Assembly (NCBI GenBank): GCA_023228385.1
Contig: JALOBF010000001.1
Span: 1-50,837 of the forward strand
Direction: 5' to 3'
Source: Bacilli bacterium
GTDB taxonomy: Bacteria; Bacillota_I; Bacilli_A; ML615J-28; CAG-698
Length of the DNA stretch: 50,837 nucleotides
Part shown: piece by piece, positions 1 to 8,395 of the stretch
Layout of the letters: every line of letters begins with the position of its first letter
Numbering within the stretch: the first letter of the stretch is position 1
Notes under the pieces: generated by a model
What the model was told of the DNA's origin: nothing
The model's database searches: none
What the model saw: only the letters and a program-made list of their open reading frames with translations
Program-made: the position numbers and the translations under genes

Positions 1-99
1 TTCACTCCAGGGATACCAGTTGACAAGATTAAAAATATGTTGCCGTAAATAAGTCGATTTTTCATTTGCCAGTTTGTTTGGTATTTTGGTTTCTCTCAT
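1..99 (-). CDS. DUF255 (YyaL-type) thioredoxin-fold protein, N-terminal fragment
   Basis: This 33-codon fragment runs off the left edge of the window. Translated on the minus strand it begins MRETKIPNKLANEKSTYL and continues to NLVNWYPWSE. This matches the start of the DUF255/YyaL/SSP411 family, whose proteins open with N-L-x-x-E-K-S-x-Y-L and then V-x-W-Y-P-W. The ATG at 99 follows an AAAGGA ribosome site at 109-114. Family members are about 600-700 residues with a thioredoxin-like N-terminus and a glycosidase-like barrel; their role is poorly defined. Only the extreme N-terminus is visible. Confidence 0.72.
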   Translation of the reverse strand, partial: MRETKIPNKLANEKSTYLRQHIFNLVNWYPWSE

Positions 100-282
100 T
101 ATAATAACATCCTTTATCTTGTTAATCGTTTATTATTTATTTTACCCTTCTAAAACGATTTTTATAAAATGTTTGTTTATTAATTCTCAAAATGCAAATT
201 GAATAATGTAAATGTTATTTTACAATAATTCCAAAATGAGTAAAGCAAAAAACCAAATTAGTTGCAAAAAAGAAATAAATCC

Positions 283-309
283 AAAAAAAAAGAATCAATA
301 ATTGATTCT
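283..309 (-). terminator. Intrinsic terminator after the TrmH-type methylase gene
   Basis: AGAATCA (291-297) and TGATTCT (303-309) form a 7-bp stem. On the minus strand it is followed by an uninterrupted T run (plus-strand A run 283-290). It abuts the stop codon of the methylase gene. Confidence 0.75.
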
Positions 310-1040
310 CACGAATTAAAATAATACATAATAATGCTGCCGGCAACCGCAACATTTAAAGAGTCTAGTTTATTATTGATTTCTATATAAATATTACGAT
401 TGCAACTTTCCTCTATCCTTTTACTTACGCCACGGCTTTCATTGCCTAAAACCAATGCATAAGCTTTTTCTTTTGCCAAAGTCGACAAGGGTGTCCCGCC
501 ATCCGGGGAAGTACTGTAAATCCTAATACCAATACTTTTTAAATGGTTAATTGTCTTAAGTAATTCCGCATTTATAACCTTTAATTTAAATATGGCTCCC
601 TGGGTGGCGCGAAGCGCTTTATCATTATAAATATCAACCGAATCGGGACTAACAATCACACAATCCACCTTAAAACCCAAAGCACTTCTAATTAATGTTC
701 CTAAATTACCCGGATCCTGGATATCATCAAGCAATAAAAATCGTTGCCCGTCAATTAATCTTTGCGGAAAGTAGCGACAAACTCCGATAATCTTTTGCGG
801 CGTTTTTGATTGCGCCAATTTTTCAATAACCCCTTCGGTAACTATGATATTTTCCGGCCCGTCAACAACATCAATTTCATCACATATAAGAACTGTTTCT
901 AATAATCCGCTTTGAGTTGCCTCTTCAATCATATGATATCCTTCTATTAAAAATTTTTTCGCTTGATCGCGATATTTTTTCAATTGAAGTTTCGCTAATT
1001 TTTTAATAAACTGATTATTTACAGAATCGATTTTTCTCAT
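309..1040 (-). CDS. TrmH/SpoU-family RNA 2'-O-methyltransferase
   Basis: A 243-residue SPOUT-class methyltransferase that uses S-adenosylmethionine to methylate a ribose 2'-hydroxyl in rRNA or tRNA. All three family motifs are visible: DDIQDPGNLGTLIRSA (about residue 104), LGNESRGVS (about 197) and LNVAVAGSI (about 228). The N-terminal 90 residues resemble the SpoU substrate-binding domain. Length and layout match the YsgA/RlmB-like group, but the exact target nucleotide cannot be read from sequence. The start follows the upstream membrane-protein gene by only 6 nt, so the two are probably co-transcribed. The ribosome site is weak, consistent with translational coupling. Confidence 0.9.
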   Translation of the reverse strand: MRKIDSVNNQFIKKLAKLQLKKYRDQAKKFLIEGYHMIEEATQSGLLETVLICDEIDVVDGPENIIVTEGVIEKLAQSKTPQKIIGVCRYFPQRLIDGQRFLLLDDIQDPGNLGTLIRSALGFKVDCVIVSPDSVDIYNDKALRATQGAIFKLKVINAELLKTINHLKSIGIRIYSTSPDGGTPLSTLAKEKAYALVLGNESRGVSKRIEESCNRNIYIEINNKLDSLNVAVAGSIIMYYFNS

Positions 1041-1046
1041 TGTTTC

Positions 1047-1607
1047 TCACGACTTCAAAATAATCGATAGCATTAAACCGACTGTAATCAAGGTTTCAAC
1101 TAACTGAATAAGGAAGACAAATAGGAAAACTTTTTTCCGCTTTTTGTTCTTTAATAACAATAAAATGATTAATGAAGCAACAACGCTTAAAAACGGTAAA
1201 ATAAAACTGAAAATATTAAAGGCTAAACTGTTTGATTGCGAAAACAAGTCTAATAATAGTTTTGCAAAATATACGCTTAATAATGCCTGGATATAATAAA
1301 ATGAAAATAAAAACTGAAATACAGCATAGAATCCCATCCACAAAGGTATTTCATCCCATATCGTTTTTTCCCCCTTGGATTTTATTAAATTTTTCCTTTT
1401 CTTTTTTAATTGCTTATATTCTTCTTTTAAATTAATATACTCTTCTTCGGTAAGAACCTCATTGCCTTTTTCGTATAATTCGAATTCATAATTTTCTAAA
1501 ATGGCATCTATTTCTTGCCGGCGAAGGTCAATTTCATAAATCAAAAATTCTACATTTTCACTTTCTTGATGTTCTTCAAGAGTTATTTTATTTTCGTTTT
1601 CTTTCAT
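1047..1607 (-). CDS. Hypothetical membrane protein with N-terminal coiled coil
   Basis: A 186-residue protein I cannot assign to a named family. The first 85 residues are highly charged (Glu/Lys-rich) with heptad-like spacing, suggesting a cytoplasmic coiled coil. Three hydrophobic segments follow, at about residues 90-120, 128-152 and 160-182. The start is supported by AAAAGGAG upstream of the ATG. It directly precedes the TrmH-type gene and likely shares its transcript. Confidence 0.7.
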   Translation of the reverse strand: MKENENKITLEEHQESENVEFLIYEIDLRRQEIDAILENYEFELYEKGNEVLTEEEYINLKEEYKQLKKKRKNLIKSKGEKTIWDEIPLWMGFYAVFQFLFSFYYIQALLSVYFAKLLLDLFSQSNSLAFNIFSFILPFLSVVASLIILLLLKNKKRKKVFLFVFLIQLVETLITVGLMLSIILKS

Positions 1608-1663
1608 AATGTCGTCTCCTTTTCCCTTATATTATAATATCATAATTTAAATTATATTTCTAT

Positions 1664-1693
1664 AAAAAAAACAAAAAGTGCTTTAAAGCACTT
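1664..1693 (-). terminator. Intrinsic terminator after the SASP gene
   Basis: The 18-nt perfect palindrome AAGTGCTTTAAAGCACTT (1676-1693) lies just downstream of the SASP stop codon. On the minus strand it is followed by TTTTTG and then an eight-T run, a typical Rho-independent terminator. Confidence 0.8.
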
Positions 1694-1707
1694 CTTTTAT
1701 TAGTTAA

Positions 1708-1953
1708 TTATCTGTTTGTTGTAGAACCTAAATTAGATTGAGCAAGTTTTACTAAACGACGAGTAATCTCTCCACCAACAGAACCATTTTGACGCGCAGT
1801 TGCGTCCGGCCCTAAATTGACACCGAATTCACTTGCAATTTCATATTTCATTTGATCAATCGCATTCTGCGCTCCAGGAACAACTAACTTGTTTTTATTC
1901 TGGGTTTTTCCGGCAGCTCCGGGATTAAAAGATGAAGTATTCATTCTTTTCAC
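1708..1953 (-). CDS. Alpha/beta-type small acid-soluble spore protein (SASP)
   Basis: This 81-residue protein coats DNA inside the dormant spore, protecting it from UV and heat, and is degraded at germination. Both signature blocks are present: KYEIASEFGV (residues 36-45), which contains the GPR protease recognition E-I-A, and GSVGGEITRRLVKLA (57-71). An AGGAGGTG ribosome site precedes the start. In known spore formers these genes are sigma-G dependent; I see no convincing sigma-G promoter here. The gene is monocistronic, with its own terminator. Its presence is strong evidence that the organism makes, or descends from makers of, endospores. Confidence 0.95.
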   Translation of the reverse strand: MKRMNTSSFNPGAAGKTQNKNKLVVPGAQNAIDQMKYEIASEFGVNLGPDATARQNGSVGGEITRRLVKLAQSNLGSTTNR

Positions 1954-2079
1954 CTCCTGTCATCTTTATTATTTACATTATTCATTAAAATAACCAATTT
2001 TTTATCAAGCAATTGTTGCCATTATAATTAATCGATTTTTTAGGCATTATTATTGTGAGATGAAAAGAATTTTTTATAC

Positions 2080-3309
2080 TTAGATTTCATAATTACCAGA
2101 GATTTTCATTTTTTCAAATATTGAATATTTTTTTGATTTTTCCAAATTAATTACTTCAATATTATCGATTGCTTTATTAATTAAATTTGAAAAATCACAT
2201 TTTATTTCTTGAAATTCAACCCTTTCCATTTTAGGTTTAATCACCGGATGTTCCGGAACAAATATTGTACAGCAATCCTCATAAGGACGGGTCGAAACCT
2301 CAAAAGTACCAATCTTACGGGCGATTGCTATTATTTCTTCTTTATCATAAGTTGCTAGCGGTCTTATAATCGGCAATTTAGTTACTTCGTTTATTACTTT
2401 CATACTCTCAATAGTTTGAGATGCAACTTGACCAATGCTTTCGCCATTTACGATAATATCTAAATCATATTTACGACATACAATATCCGCAATTCGGTAC
2501 ATCTGTCGTCGCATAATCGTTATATTATATATACTATCAACATTTTCAAATATCGCTTCTTGAATTTCGGTAAAGGGGAAAATTAGCAATTTGATTTTGT
2601 CTTGAGCGGTATATTTTACTAACTCCTGCAATAAATCAATAACTTTTTGTAATGCCATATCACTGGTATAAGGAGGAGAGGCGAAATGGAGAGCAACCAA
2701 ATCAATGCCTTTTTTCAAAGCTAAGAATCCGGCAACCGGGCTATCGATACCCCCCGATAACATTAATAATCCTTTCCCGGAAACACCACCGGGAAACCCG
2801 CCCAATCCCTTAATGCTGTTTATATAAATATATGTTCCTTCGTGACGCAAATCAATATGGAGAGTTAAATCAGGATTATGAACATCAACTAATAGTCCGG
2901 AAACATGCGGTAACACCCGGCTGGCAACTTCTTTTGTAATCTCCGGTGATGTTGCGGGGAAAGTTTTGTCACTCCGGTTGGTCTCTACCTTAAATGTACA
3001 TAATGCCTGCTTTTTTTCAAATTTAATCAATTCAATTGCCTTTTCAGCAATCTTATCATAATCAGAATCAGCTCTTACACAAAGACTGTAAGAAGATAAT
3101 CCAAAAACAATATTCAGTTGTTCAATAATCGGACGATAGTCTTCGCCGTTCAAATAAATATAAAAGCGGTAATCAGTATTGAAAAATCTTAATTTGGGAT
3201 GTTTTTTTAATTTTGCTTTAATATTTCGATTCATTTGCTGTAAAAAGTAACGATAGTTTTTCTTTTTAAGGGTCATTTCCCCGTATCTAACTAATATTAA
3301 ATCATACAT
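2080..3309 (-). CDS. thiI: tRNA 4-thiouridine synthase ThiI
   Basis: This 409-residue enzyme adenylates U8 of tRNA and replaces its oxygen with sulfur; it can also feed thiamine thiazole synthesis. An N-terminal ferredoxin-like/THUMP region (about 1-165) is followed by the PP-loop LSGGIDSP (about 184-191). A C-terminal rhodanese domain is absent, as in the shorter Bacillus-type protein, so persulfide must come from a partner. That partner, the cysteine desulfurase, lies immediately upstream with 2 nt between the genes, a conserved Bacilli pairing. An AGGTGA ribosome site lies inside the end of the upstream gene. Confidence 0.95.
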   Translation of the reverse strand: MYDLILVRYGEMTLKKKNYRYFLQQMNRNIKAKLKKHPKLRFFNTDYRFYIYLNGEDYRPIIEQLNIVFGLSSYSLCVRADSDYDKIAEKAIELIKFEKKQALCTFKVETNRSDKTFPATSPEITKEVASRVLPHVSGLLVDVHNPDLTLHIDLRHEGTYIYINSIKGLGGFPGGVSGKGLLMLSGGIDSPVAGFLALKKGIDLVALHFASPPYTSDMALQKVIDLLQELVKYTAQDKIKLLIFPFTEIQEAIFENVDSIYNITIMRRQMYRIADIVCRKYDLDIIVNGESIGQVASQTIESMKVINEVTKLPIIRPLATYDKEEIIAIARKIGTFEVSTRPYEDCCTIFVPEHPVIKPKMERVEFQEIKCDFSNLINKAIDNIEVINLEKSKKYSIFEKMKISGNYEI

Positions 3310-3311
3310 TG

Positions 3312-4421
3312 TTAATTCACCTGCAGTAATATTTCTATTAATTTATCAATTTCTTGATAAGTAGTTAAATGTGAGAGACTGATTCTTATTGATGATGTGG
3401 CGAAATCCTCCGATTTAGAAACATTTAATACGATTCGATCGGACCTTTTGAGTTTGGAAGAACAAGCCGAACCGGCTGAAACATAAATATTGTTATTCCC
3501 TAAAAAATGAACTATTGTTTCGCCATTGTGCCCAGGAATAGAAATATTGAAAACATAAGGGCTGGCATCGGGACTGCTATTAATAATAATGCCTGAAATT
3601 CTTTGCAATTTTTTTCTCAAATAATTATTAAGCTGTTTAACAATAAGATAATGTTTTTTAGTTTGAGGATAATACTTTTTAATGGCTTTACATAAGGCGG
3701 CAACAGCAGCCAAATCAACCGTCCCCGGCCGAATATTGTATTGGACAGTTGAACCATAAGTGATTTTTTTTAGTTCTATATTTTCTTTAAAAGCTAACAG
3801 GCCGATTCCTTTTGGCCCATATATCTTATGTGCACTGAATGTCAATAAATCAATTTTTTCAAAATTGAAATCCGGTATTATTTTACATAAACCTTGAACC
3901 CCATCAACATGCAGTTTTACTTTTGGATAATTTTTTATTATCTCTATGACTTTATCAATTGGTTGTATTGAACCTATAATATTATTTACCCACATAATCG
4001 ATACTAAAACAGTATCGTTATCTAAATACGATGCTAGTTGTTGTAAATTAATAATACCCTTTGTATCAACATCAAGGTATTTAACCGTATAGCCTTCGCT
4101 TTCTAACTGTTGATATACGGCATAAACGGAGGAGTGTTCAATTTTTGTAGTAATAATTTTACCTTGAGGATATTTTCGGACAATCCCAAGAATCGCCAGA
4201 TTATTGGCTTCTGATGCACTTCCGGTAAAAATTAAATAATGCTGCTTAAGATTTAGCATATCCTTAATTTCTGATTTAGCCTTTTCAAATAAGTAATTGC
4301 TCCTTTGACCAAGTTTATGCATAGAACTGACATTGGCAAAAAAGTCTTTTTCAACTCTGGTATAAGTATCCAATACTTCTTGGTCAATTGGCGTTGTCGC
4401 CGTATAATCTAAATATATCAT
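3312..4421 (-). CDS. Cysteine desulfurase (NifS/IscS family), ThiI partner
   Basis: A 369-residue pyridoxal-phosphate enzyme that converts cysteine to alanine plus an enzyme-bound persulfide. The PLP lysine sits in SAHKIYGPKG (about 197-206) and the persulfide cysteine in SAGSACSS (about 315-322). Family signatures such as TGSASEANN and KIEHSS are also present. It is tightly coupled to thiI, so it probably supplies sulfur for s4U in tRNA rather than for general Fe-S assembly, like NifZ of Bacillus subtilis. The start has an AGGTG ribosome site. It is divergent from the methionine sulfoxide reductase gene. Confidence 0.93.
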   Translation of the reverse strand: MIYLDYTATTPIDQEVLDTYTRVEKDFFANVSSMHKLGQRSNYLFEKAKSEIKDMLNLKQHYLIFTGSASEANNLAILGIVRKYPQGKIITTKIEHSSVYAVYQQLESEGYTVKYLDVDTKGIINLQQLASYLDNDTVLVSIMWVNNIIGSIQPIDKVIEIIKNYPKVKLHVDGVQGLCKIIPDFNFEKIDLLTFSAHKIYGPKGIGLLAFKENIELKKITYGSTVQYNIRPGTVDLAAVAALCKAIKKYYPQTKKHYLIVKQLNNYLRKKLQRISGIIINSSPDASPYVFNISIPGHNGETIVHFLGNNNIYVSAGSACSSKLKRSDRIVLNVSKSEDFATSSIRISLSHLTTYQEIDKLIEILLQVN

Positions 4422-4513
4422 TATAACACCTGTTTCCGATTGATATTATCTTTTATATATTATACAATAATATCGATTTTTATTAAAGTATAATAAAAAA
4501 TAATCAAAGCATC

Positions 4514-4542
4514 TTGATATTTTCACTTTAATAAGATAAAAT
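4514..4542 (+). promoter_or_regulatory. Sigma-A promoter for the fRMsr gene
   Basis: TTGATA (4514-4519), a 17-nt spacer and TAAAAT (4537-4542) form a near-consensus promoter about 40 nt ahead of the coding region. Confidence 0.7.
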
Positions 4543-4581
4543 TAATAAGGTCTTTACTTTAATGCATTATTATGCTGGGAG

Positions 4582-5085
4582 GTGATTCTAATTAACAAAA
4601 AAACAAGCTATCTTAATTTAATAAACGTTATTGAAAATTTACTTGAAACAGAACATCACGAAATATCTATATTGGCAAACACATCAGCTTTAATTAAAGA
4701 ACATATAAAAAACATTAATTGGGCCGGGTTTTACCTTCTTAAAAAAGATTATTTGATTTTAGGCCCTTTTCAGGGAAAAGTTGCATGTAATCCGATTCGT
4801 ATCGGTTTTGGCGTATGCGGTAAATGTGTTGAGAATAAGGTAACAATTGTCGTTGGCAATGTCCATGAATTTGATGGTCATATACCATGTGATGAGACGA
4901 CAAATTCCGAAATTGTAATCCCTATTTTTATTGATGATGAAATTTACGGAGTTCTTGATTTAGACAGTAAATTGTTTAATCGCTTTTCTACCGTTGATAA
5001 ACGTTTTTTAGAGCAAATTGTCGTAATTATTGCTCGTAATATTAAAAGAGTAAAAGAAAATAATAGGGGAGTGAATCTTATTTAG
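4582..5085 (+). CDS. GAF-domain free methionine-(R)-sulfoxide reductase (fRMsr)
   Basis: A 164-167 residue single GAF-domain enzyme that reduces free methionine-R-sulfoxide. The three redox/active-site cysteines of the YebR-type family are all present, in GKVACN, GVCG and HIPCDE. Typical signatures WAGFYL and GPFQGK are also seen. Start problem: the only conventional in-frame start (GTG at 4582) is part of the perfect Shine-Dalgarno GGAGGTGAT (4578-4586). The codon at normal spacing is ATT at 4591, so an AUU start is likely. The gene is monocistronic, with its own promoter and a terminator shared with rpsD. Confidence 0.9.
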   Translation: MILINKKTSYLNLINVIENLLETEHHEISILANTSALIKEHIKNINWAGFYLLKKDYLILGPFQGKVACNPIRIGFGVCGKCVENKVTIVVGNVHEFDGHIPCDETTNSEIVIPIFIDDEIYGVLDLDSKLFNRFSTVDKRFLEQIVVIIARNIKRVKENNRGVNLI

Positions 5086-5097
5086 AATCCCATAAGA

Positions 5098-5135
5098 AAT
5101 AAGAGAAGTGCCTTTTATGCACTTCTCTTATTTTT
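5098..5135. terminator. Bidirectional terminator between the fRMsr gene and rpsD
   Basis: AATAAGAGAAGTGC (5098-5111) pairs perfectly with GCACTTCTCTTATT (5119-5132) around a 7-nt loop, followed by Ts on the plus strand. It serves the two convergent genes and overlaps the rpsD stop codon. Confidence 0.85.
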
Positions 5136-5733
5136 ATCGGTTATAAAATTCTACAATCAAATTCTCTTTAATGTCGGGCAAAAATTCTTCTCGTTCAGGA
5201 TATCTGACATATTGACCAGACATTGTTGCTTCATCAAATGTTACATACTGTTTTCTTTGAACTAAAGAATTGAGCGCTTCTTGAATAATAACCATTTTCC
5301 CAGAAGATTCTTTTACGCCAATGACTTGACCTGGTTTAACGATATAAGACGGAATATTAACCTTTTTACCATCAACGGTAATATGTCCATGTGTAACCAA
5401 TTGACGGGCTTGACGTCTCGATACAGCAAGACCCATCCGATACACTAAATTATCTAATCTGGATTCAAGTAAGATTAAAAAGTTATCACCTTGTTTACCT
5501 TTCATTTTTCTGGCAAGACTAAAAAATTTTTTAAATTGTTTTTCGCTTACACCATAGGTAAATCTGACTTTTTGTTTTTCTTGTAATTGTAATCCGTATT
5601 CAGATAATTTACTGCGTCTCAATCCGTGTTGACCAGGAGCATAAGGACGTTTTTTTAATTCTTTTCCGTCTTCTAAAATTGAATACTTTAAGCGACGAGA
5701 AATCTTCCAGCTCGGTCCGGTATAACGTGACAT
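5134..5733 (-). CDS. rpsD: 30S ribosomal protein S4
   Basis: This 199-residue primary 16S rRNA-binding protein initiates assembly of the 5' domain of the small subunit. Recognisable segments are the start MSRYTGPSWKISRRL, the ESRLDN block and the S4 RNA-binding domain (about residues 88-150, RRQARQLVTHGHI). Length is normal for the family. A strong GAAGGAGG ribosome site precedes the start. The gene is monocistronic, with its own promoter and a long structured leader, as in other Bacillota where S4 represses its own synthesis. Confidence 0.97.
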   Translation of the reverse strand: MSRYTGPSWKISRRLKYSILEDGKELKKRPYAPGQHGLRRSKLSEYGLQLQEKQKVRFTYGVSEKQFKKFFSLARKMKGKQGDNFLILLESRLDNLVYRMGLAVSRRQARQLVTHGHITVDGKKVNIPSYIVKPGQVIGVKESSGKMVIIQEALNSLVQRKQYVTFDEATMSGQYVRYPEREEFLPDIKENLIVEFYNR

Positions 5734-5885
5734 GTTTTTCCTCCTTCATTAATATTTACAAAGGACCTGAATCAAACAAAATAATAGATTGATAAACGGC
5801 TTTCGCCTTAGCAGCAAGCTACTTACCCCTCTGCAGGAATCATCTGCGTTATTTCATTCATTCAGGCGCTGCTTGTAGCGCACTT
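5734..5885 (-). promoter_or_regulatory. Structured rpsD 5' leader, probable S4 autoregulatory RNA
   Basis: The roughly 150-nt untranslated leader can form several hairpins. In transcript order these are GCGCT/AGCGC, GCAG/CTGC, AGTAG/CTGCT, and GGC-GAAA-GCC with a GNRA tetraloop. In Bacillota the rpsD leader is a known S4-binding repressor element. Assignment here rests on position and folding potential, not on a covariance-model match. Confidence 0.55.
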
Positions 5886-5890
5886 TAAAT

Positions 5891-5918
5891 ATTATACTCT
5901 ATTTAATATAAAAGTCAA
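5891..5918 (-). promoter_or_regulatory. Sigma-A promoter of rpsD
   Basis: On the minus strand, TTGACT (5918-5913), a 16-nt spacer and TATAAT (5896-5891). It lies 8 nt beyond the tpiA stop codon, so rpsD is transcribed independently. Confidence 0.8.
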
Positions 5919-5925
5919 GAATTAT

Positions 5926-6681
5926 TTATTTTATTGCCGCTTTGACCAATTCAACAAAATCATCGCTATTTAAACTGGCACCTCCGATTAGAGCGCCATC
6001 TATATGCGGCATGTTCATCAGTTCATCGATATTATTAAGTTTAACACTGCCTCCGTATTGAATCCGAATTGTCGCCGCCGTCTCATCGTCATACATTTGC
6101 CCAATATACTGCCGGATAAATCCGCATGTTTCATTAGCCGTCGCGCTTGAAGCAGTCTTGCCGGTGCCAATGGCCCAAATCGGTTCATAAGCTATAACTA
6201 AGTTTTTAATTTGGTCTTTAGATAGACCGTCTAAATCTAAATCAAGTTGACGGCCGATGATTTGTTCGGTTTGACCCGATTCTCTTTCGGTCAATGATTC
6301 ACCAACACATAATATCGGGATTAACTCATTTTCAAAAGCTTTATGTAATTTACGATTTATCGTTTCGTCAGTTTCATTAAACATCGCTCTTCTTTCGCTG
6401 TGACCGATAATAACATAACTAACATTAATCGAACGCAACATTGATGCTGATACTTCTCCGGTAAAGGCCCCTTCGTCTTCATAATGCATATTTTGAGCGC
6501 CAATTCTTAGATTTGATCCTTGTCTTTTAACAAGGCAACGGAGAACTGTAAATTGAGCGCAAATAACACTATCAACTTTATTAATATCGGGAACCTTATT
6601 AACAACAGAATAAACAAATTGCAATGCTTCATCGCGGGTTTTAAACATTTTCCAATTGCCGGCTATGATTGGTTTTCTCAT
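5926..6681 (-). CDS. tpiA: Triosephosphate isomerase
   Basis: This 251-residue glycolytic enzyme interconverts dihydroxyacetone phosphate and glyceraldehyde 3-phosphate. Catalytic residues are visible: Lys in AGNWKM, His in IGHSERR and Glu in AYEPIWAIGTG. The start chosen is the ATG at 6681 because it follows AAAAGGAG and gives the family N-terminus MRKPIIAGNWKM. A longer frame to 6723 would add 14 unrelated residues overlapping pgk. The gene lies 13 nt after pgk and is presumably co-transcribed with it. Confidence 0.96.
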   Translation of the reverse strand: MRKPIIAGNWKMFKTRDEALQFVYSVVNKVPDINKVDSVICAQFTVLRCLVKRQGSNLRIGAQNMHYEDEGAFTGEVSASMLRSINVSYVIIGHSERRAMFNETDETINRKLHKAFENELIPILCVGESLTERESGQTEQIIGRQLDLDLDGLSKDQIKNLVIAYEPIWAIGTGKTASSATANETCGFIRQYIGQMYDDETAATIRIQYGGSVKLNNIDELMNMPHIDGALIGGASLNSDDFVELVKAAIK

Positions 6682-6694
6682 TATTTTACTCCTT

Positions 6695-7906
6695 TTATTT
6701 ACAGCAACAGCAACACTTATCATCGAGTGCCGCTATTCCCGGTAATTCTTTTCCTTCCAAAAATTCTAAACTTGCCCCGCCGCCGGTAGAAATATGAGTA
6801 AATTTATTTTCAAAACCAAAGTTGATGGCTGCTGCGGCACTGTCGCCGCCGCCAATAATGGTTATCGCATCGTCCAATCCAGCAAGAATATGACAAATTT
6901 CATTGGTTCCCTTTGCAAACTGACTAAACTCAAAAACGCCTGCCGGTCCATTCCATACGATTGTCTTTGCACCGGCTAGCCCCTTTTTAAATAATTCAAT
7001 CGTTTTCGGACCAATATCCATTCCCATCATATCATTAGGAATTTCATTGGAATGTACAATTATGCCTTCAGCATTTTCTGAAAATTCTTTTGTTACTACT
7101 GTATCAAGGGGTAAAATAATCTTGTCTTTCCCTTTTTCTAATAAAGATTTTGCATAATCAACATAATCCAATTCGCATTTTGAGGTACCGACTTCATAGC
7201 CTAAGGCTTTAAAGAAAGTGTATGCCATAGCACCGCAAATTAGGATTTTATCGGCTTTATTTAATAAATTCTCAATAACCGAGATCTTATCACTTACCTT
7301 AGCGCCGCCTAAAATAGCAACAAACGGACGCTTCGGATTATTTACTGCTTCACCGATAAACTTAATCTCTTTTTCTACCAAAAAACCGGCAACAGCATCT
7401 TTACTGTTAGAAGCGATTCCAACATTAGAAGCATGAGCGCGATGGGCGGTACCGAATGCATCATTTACGAAAACATCGCCCAATGATGCCCAATATTTCC
7501 CCAGTTCGGGACTGTTTCCAGATTCCGCTTTATTATTCAAATCTTCAAAGCGGGTGTTTTCGACCATAATGATGTCTTTCGCTTTCATGTTTTTAATTGC
7601 TTTTTCCAATTTTGAACCTTTTGTTTCATCAATAAATGTAACCGGATATTGTAAAAGCGAAATTAACTTTTGAACGACCGGATATAAAGAATTTTTCTGT
7701 TTGTCTTCTTCCGTTTTAATCCGACCAAGATGCGAGAATAATACAACTTTAGCATTTTGTTCCAAGACGTAACGTATCGTCGGCAGTGCTTGGACAATTC
7801 GATTATCATCAGTAATTTTTCCGTCTTTCATCGGAACATTAAAATCAACTCTGATTAAAACCGTTTTGTTTTTTAAATTGACATCTCTAATGGTTTTTTT
7901 ACTCAT
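6695..7906 (-). CDS. pgk: Phosphoglycerate kinase with a poly-cysteine C-terminus
   Basis: This 403-residue enzyme makes ATP from 1,3-bisphosphoglycerate. Visible motifs are RVDFNVP (about 19-25), the nucleotide-binding GGGDSAAA (about 349) and STGGGASLEFLEGK near the end. Length is normal for bacterial Pgk. Oddity: after the usual ending GKELPGIAALDDK the protein carries five consecutive cysteines and a lysine before the stop, encoded by TGT TGC TGT TGC TGT AAA. The start follows AAAGGAG. It is the first gene of the pgk-tpiA unit. Confidence 0.96.
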   Translation of the reverse strand: MSKKTIRDVNLKNKTVLIRVDFNVPMKDGKITDDNRIVQALPTIRYVLEQNAKVVLFSHLGRIKTEEDKQKNSLYPVVQKLISLLQYPVTFIDETKGSKLEKAIKNMKAKDIIMVENTRFEDLNNKAESGNSPELGKYWASLGDVFVNDAFGTAHRAHASNVGIASNSKDAVAGFLVEKEIKFIGEAVNNPKRPFVAILGGAKVSDKISVIENLLNKADKILICGAMAYTFFKALGYEVGTSKCELDYVDYAKSLLEKGKDKIILPLDTVVTKEFSENAEGIIVHSNEIPNDMMGMDIGPKTIELFKKGLAGAKTIVWNGPAGVFEFSQFAKGTNEICHILAGLDDAITIIGGGDSAAAAINFGFENKFTHISTGGGASLEFLEGKELPGIAALDDKCCCCCK

Positions 7907-7981
7907 GTCGATCTCCTTTACTTTTAGTAATTATAATACTTCCTTACAAGTATACCACTTTTTTGGAAAAAAGTATATCTT

Positions 7982-8395
7982 TTAAACAGAAAATAAATCG
8001 TTTTTATAATTTTTAACTTCTAAAACTTTGTGATAAATGTTTTTTAATGTTCGATAGGTTTTTGTGGTTTCCAACAGTTTTCCACATTTAAAAATGATTA
8101 TTCCTTTATCATTTCTATTTTTTATTTCGGAAACATTACTGCCGTTGACCCATATTTTATCTTTCCCAAAAACTTTAAAAAATACCATATCTTGATTAAT
8201 ATATATCGGAATATTGTAGGAGTAAGAAAAAATAAGTTTTATAGCCTCAAGACGTCCCTTTAAAGTCGTCATTTCTTTTAATAATAGCTTATTGAATAAT
8301 TGTGTAGGTGTAAGGTGATGGATTTTGCGGTAATCAATATTAATTTCCAATAGTTCATTATCGTATTGATAAAAATAAAGCGTGTTTTTGTTCAT
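7982..8395 (-). CDS. ComK-like competence transcription factor family protein
   Basis: A 137-residue protein resembling ComK, the DNA-binding master regulator of competence in Bacilli. The aligned core is GRLEAIKLI (ComK GRKxGT region), IPIYIN (PPIxV), a W-V/I-x-x-x-x-V segment (KIWVNGSNV), IIIFKCGKLLE (VTFSNGKTME) and TYRTLKNIYHKV. It is shorter than Bacillus ComK (192 residues), and no DNA-uptake genes lie nearby. The ribosome-binding GGTGG lies inside the stem of the upstream gene's terminator, directly before the start codon. The family call rests on pattern recognition. An unrelated small regulator remains possible. Confidence 0.6.
   Translation of the reverse strand: MNKNTLYFYQYDNELLEINIDYRKIHHLTPTQLFNKLLLKEMTTLKGRLEAIKLIFSYSYNIPIYINQDMVFFKVFGKDKIWVNGSNVSEIKNRNDKGIIIFKCGKLLETTKTYRTLKNIYHKVLEVKNYKNDLFSV

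Noticed and set aside
1954..2050. Sigma-G promoter before the SASP gene
   Set aside because: Partial TGAATA and TGATAA matches exist, but no pair with proper spacing and a good -10 could be supported.
6682..6723. Upstream extension of tpiA by 14 residues
   Set aside because: It overlaps pgk, lacks a ribosome site, and the family N-terminus begins at the internal ATG 6681.
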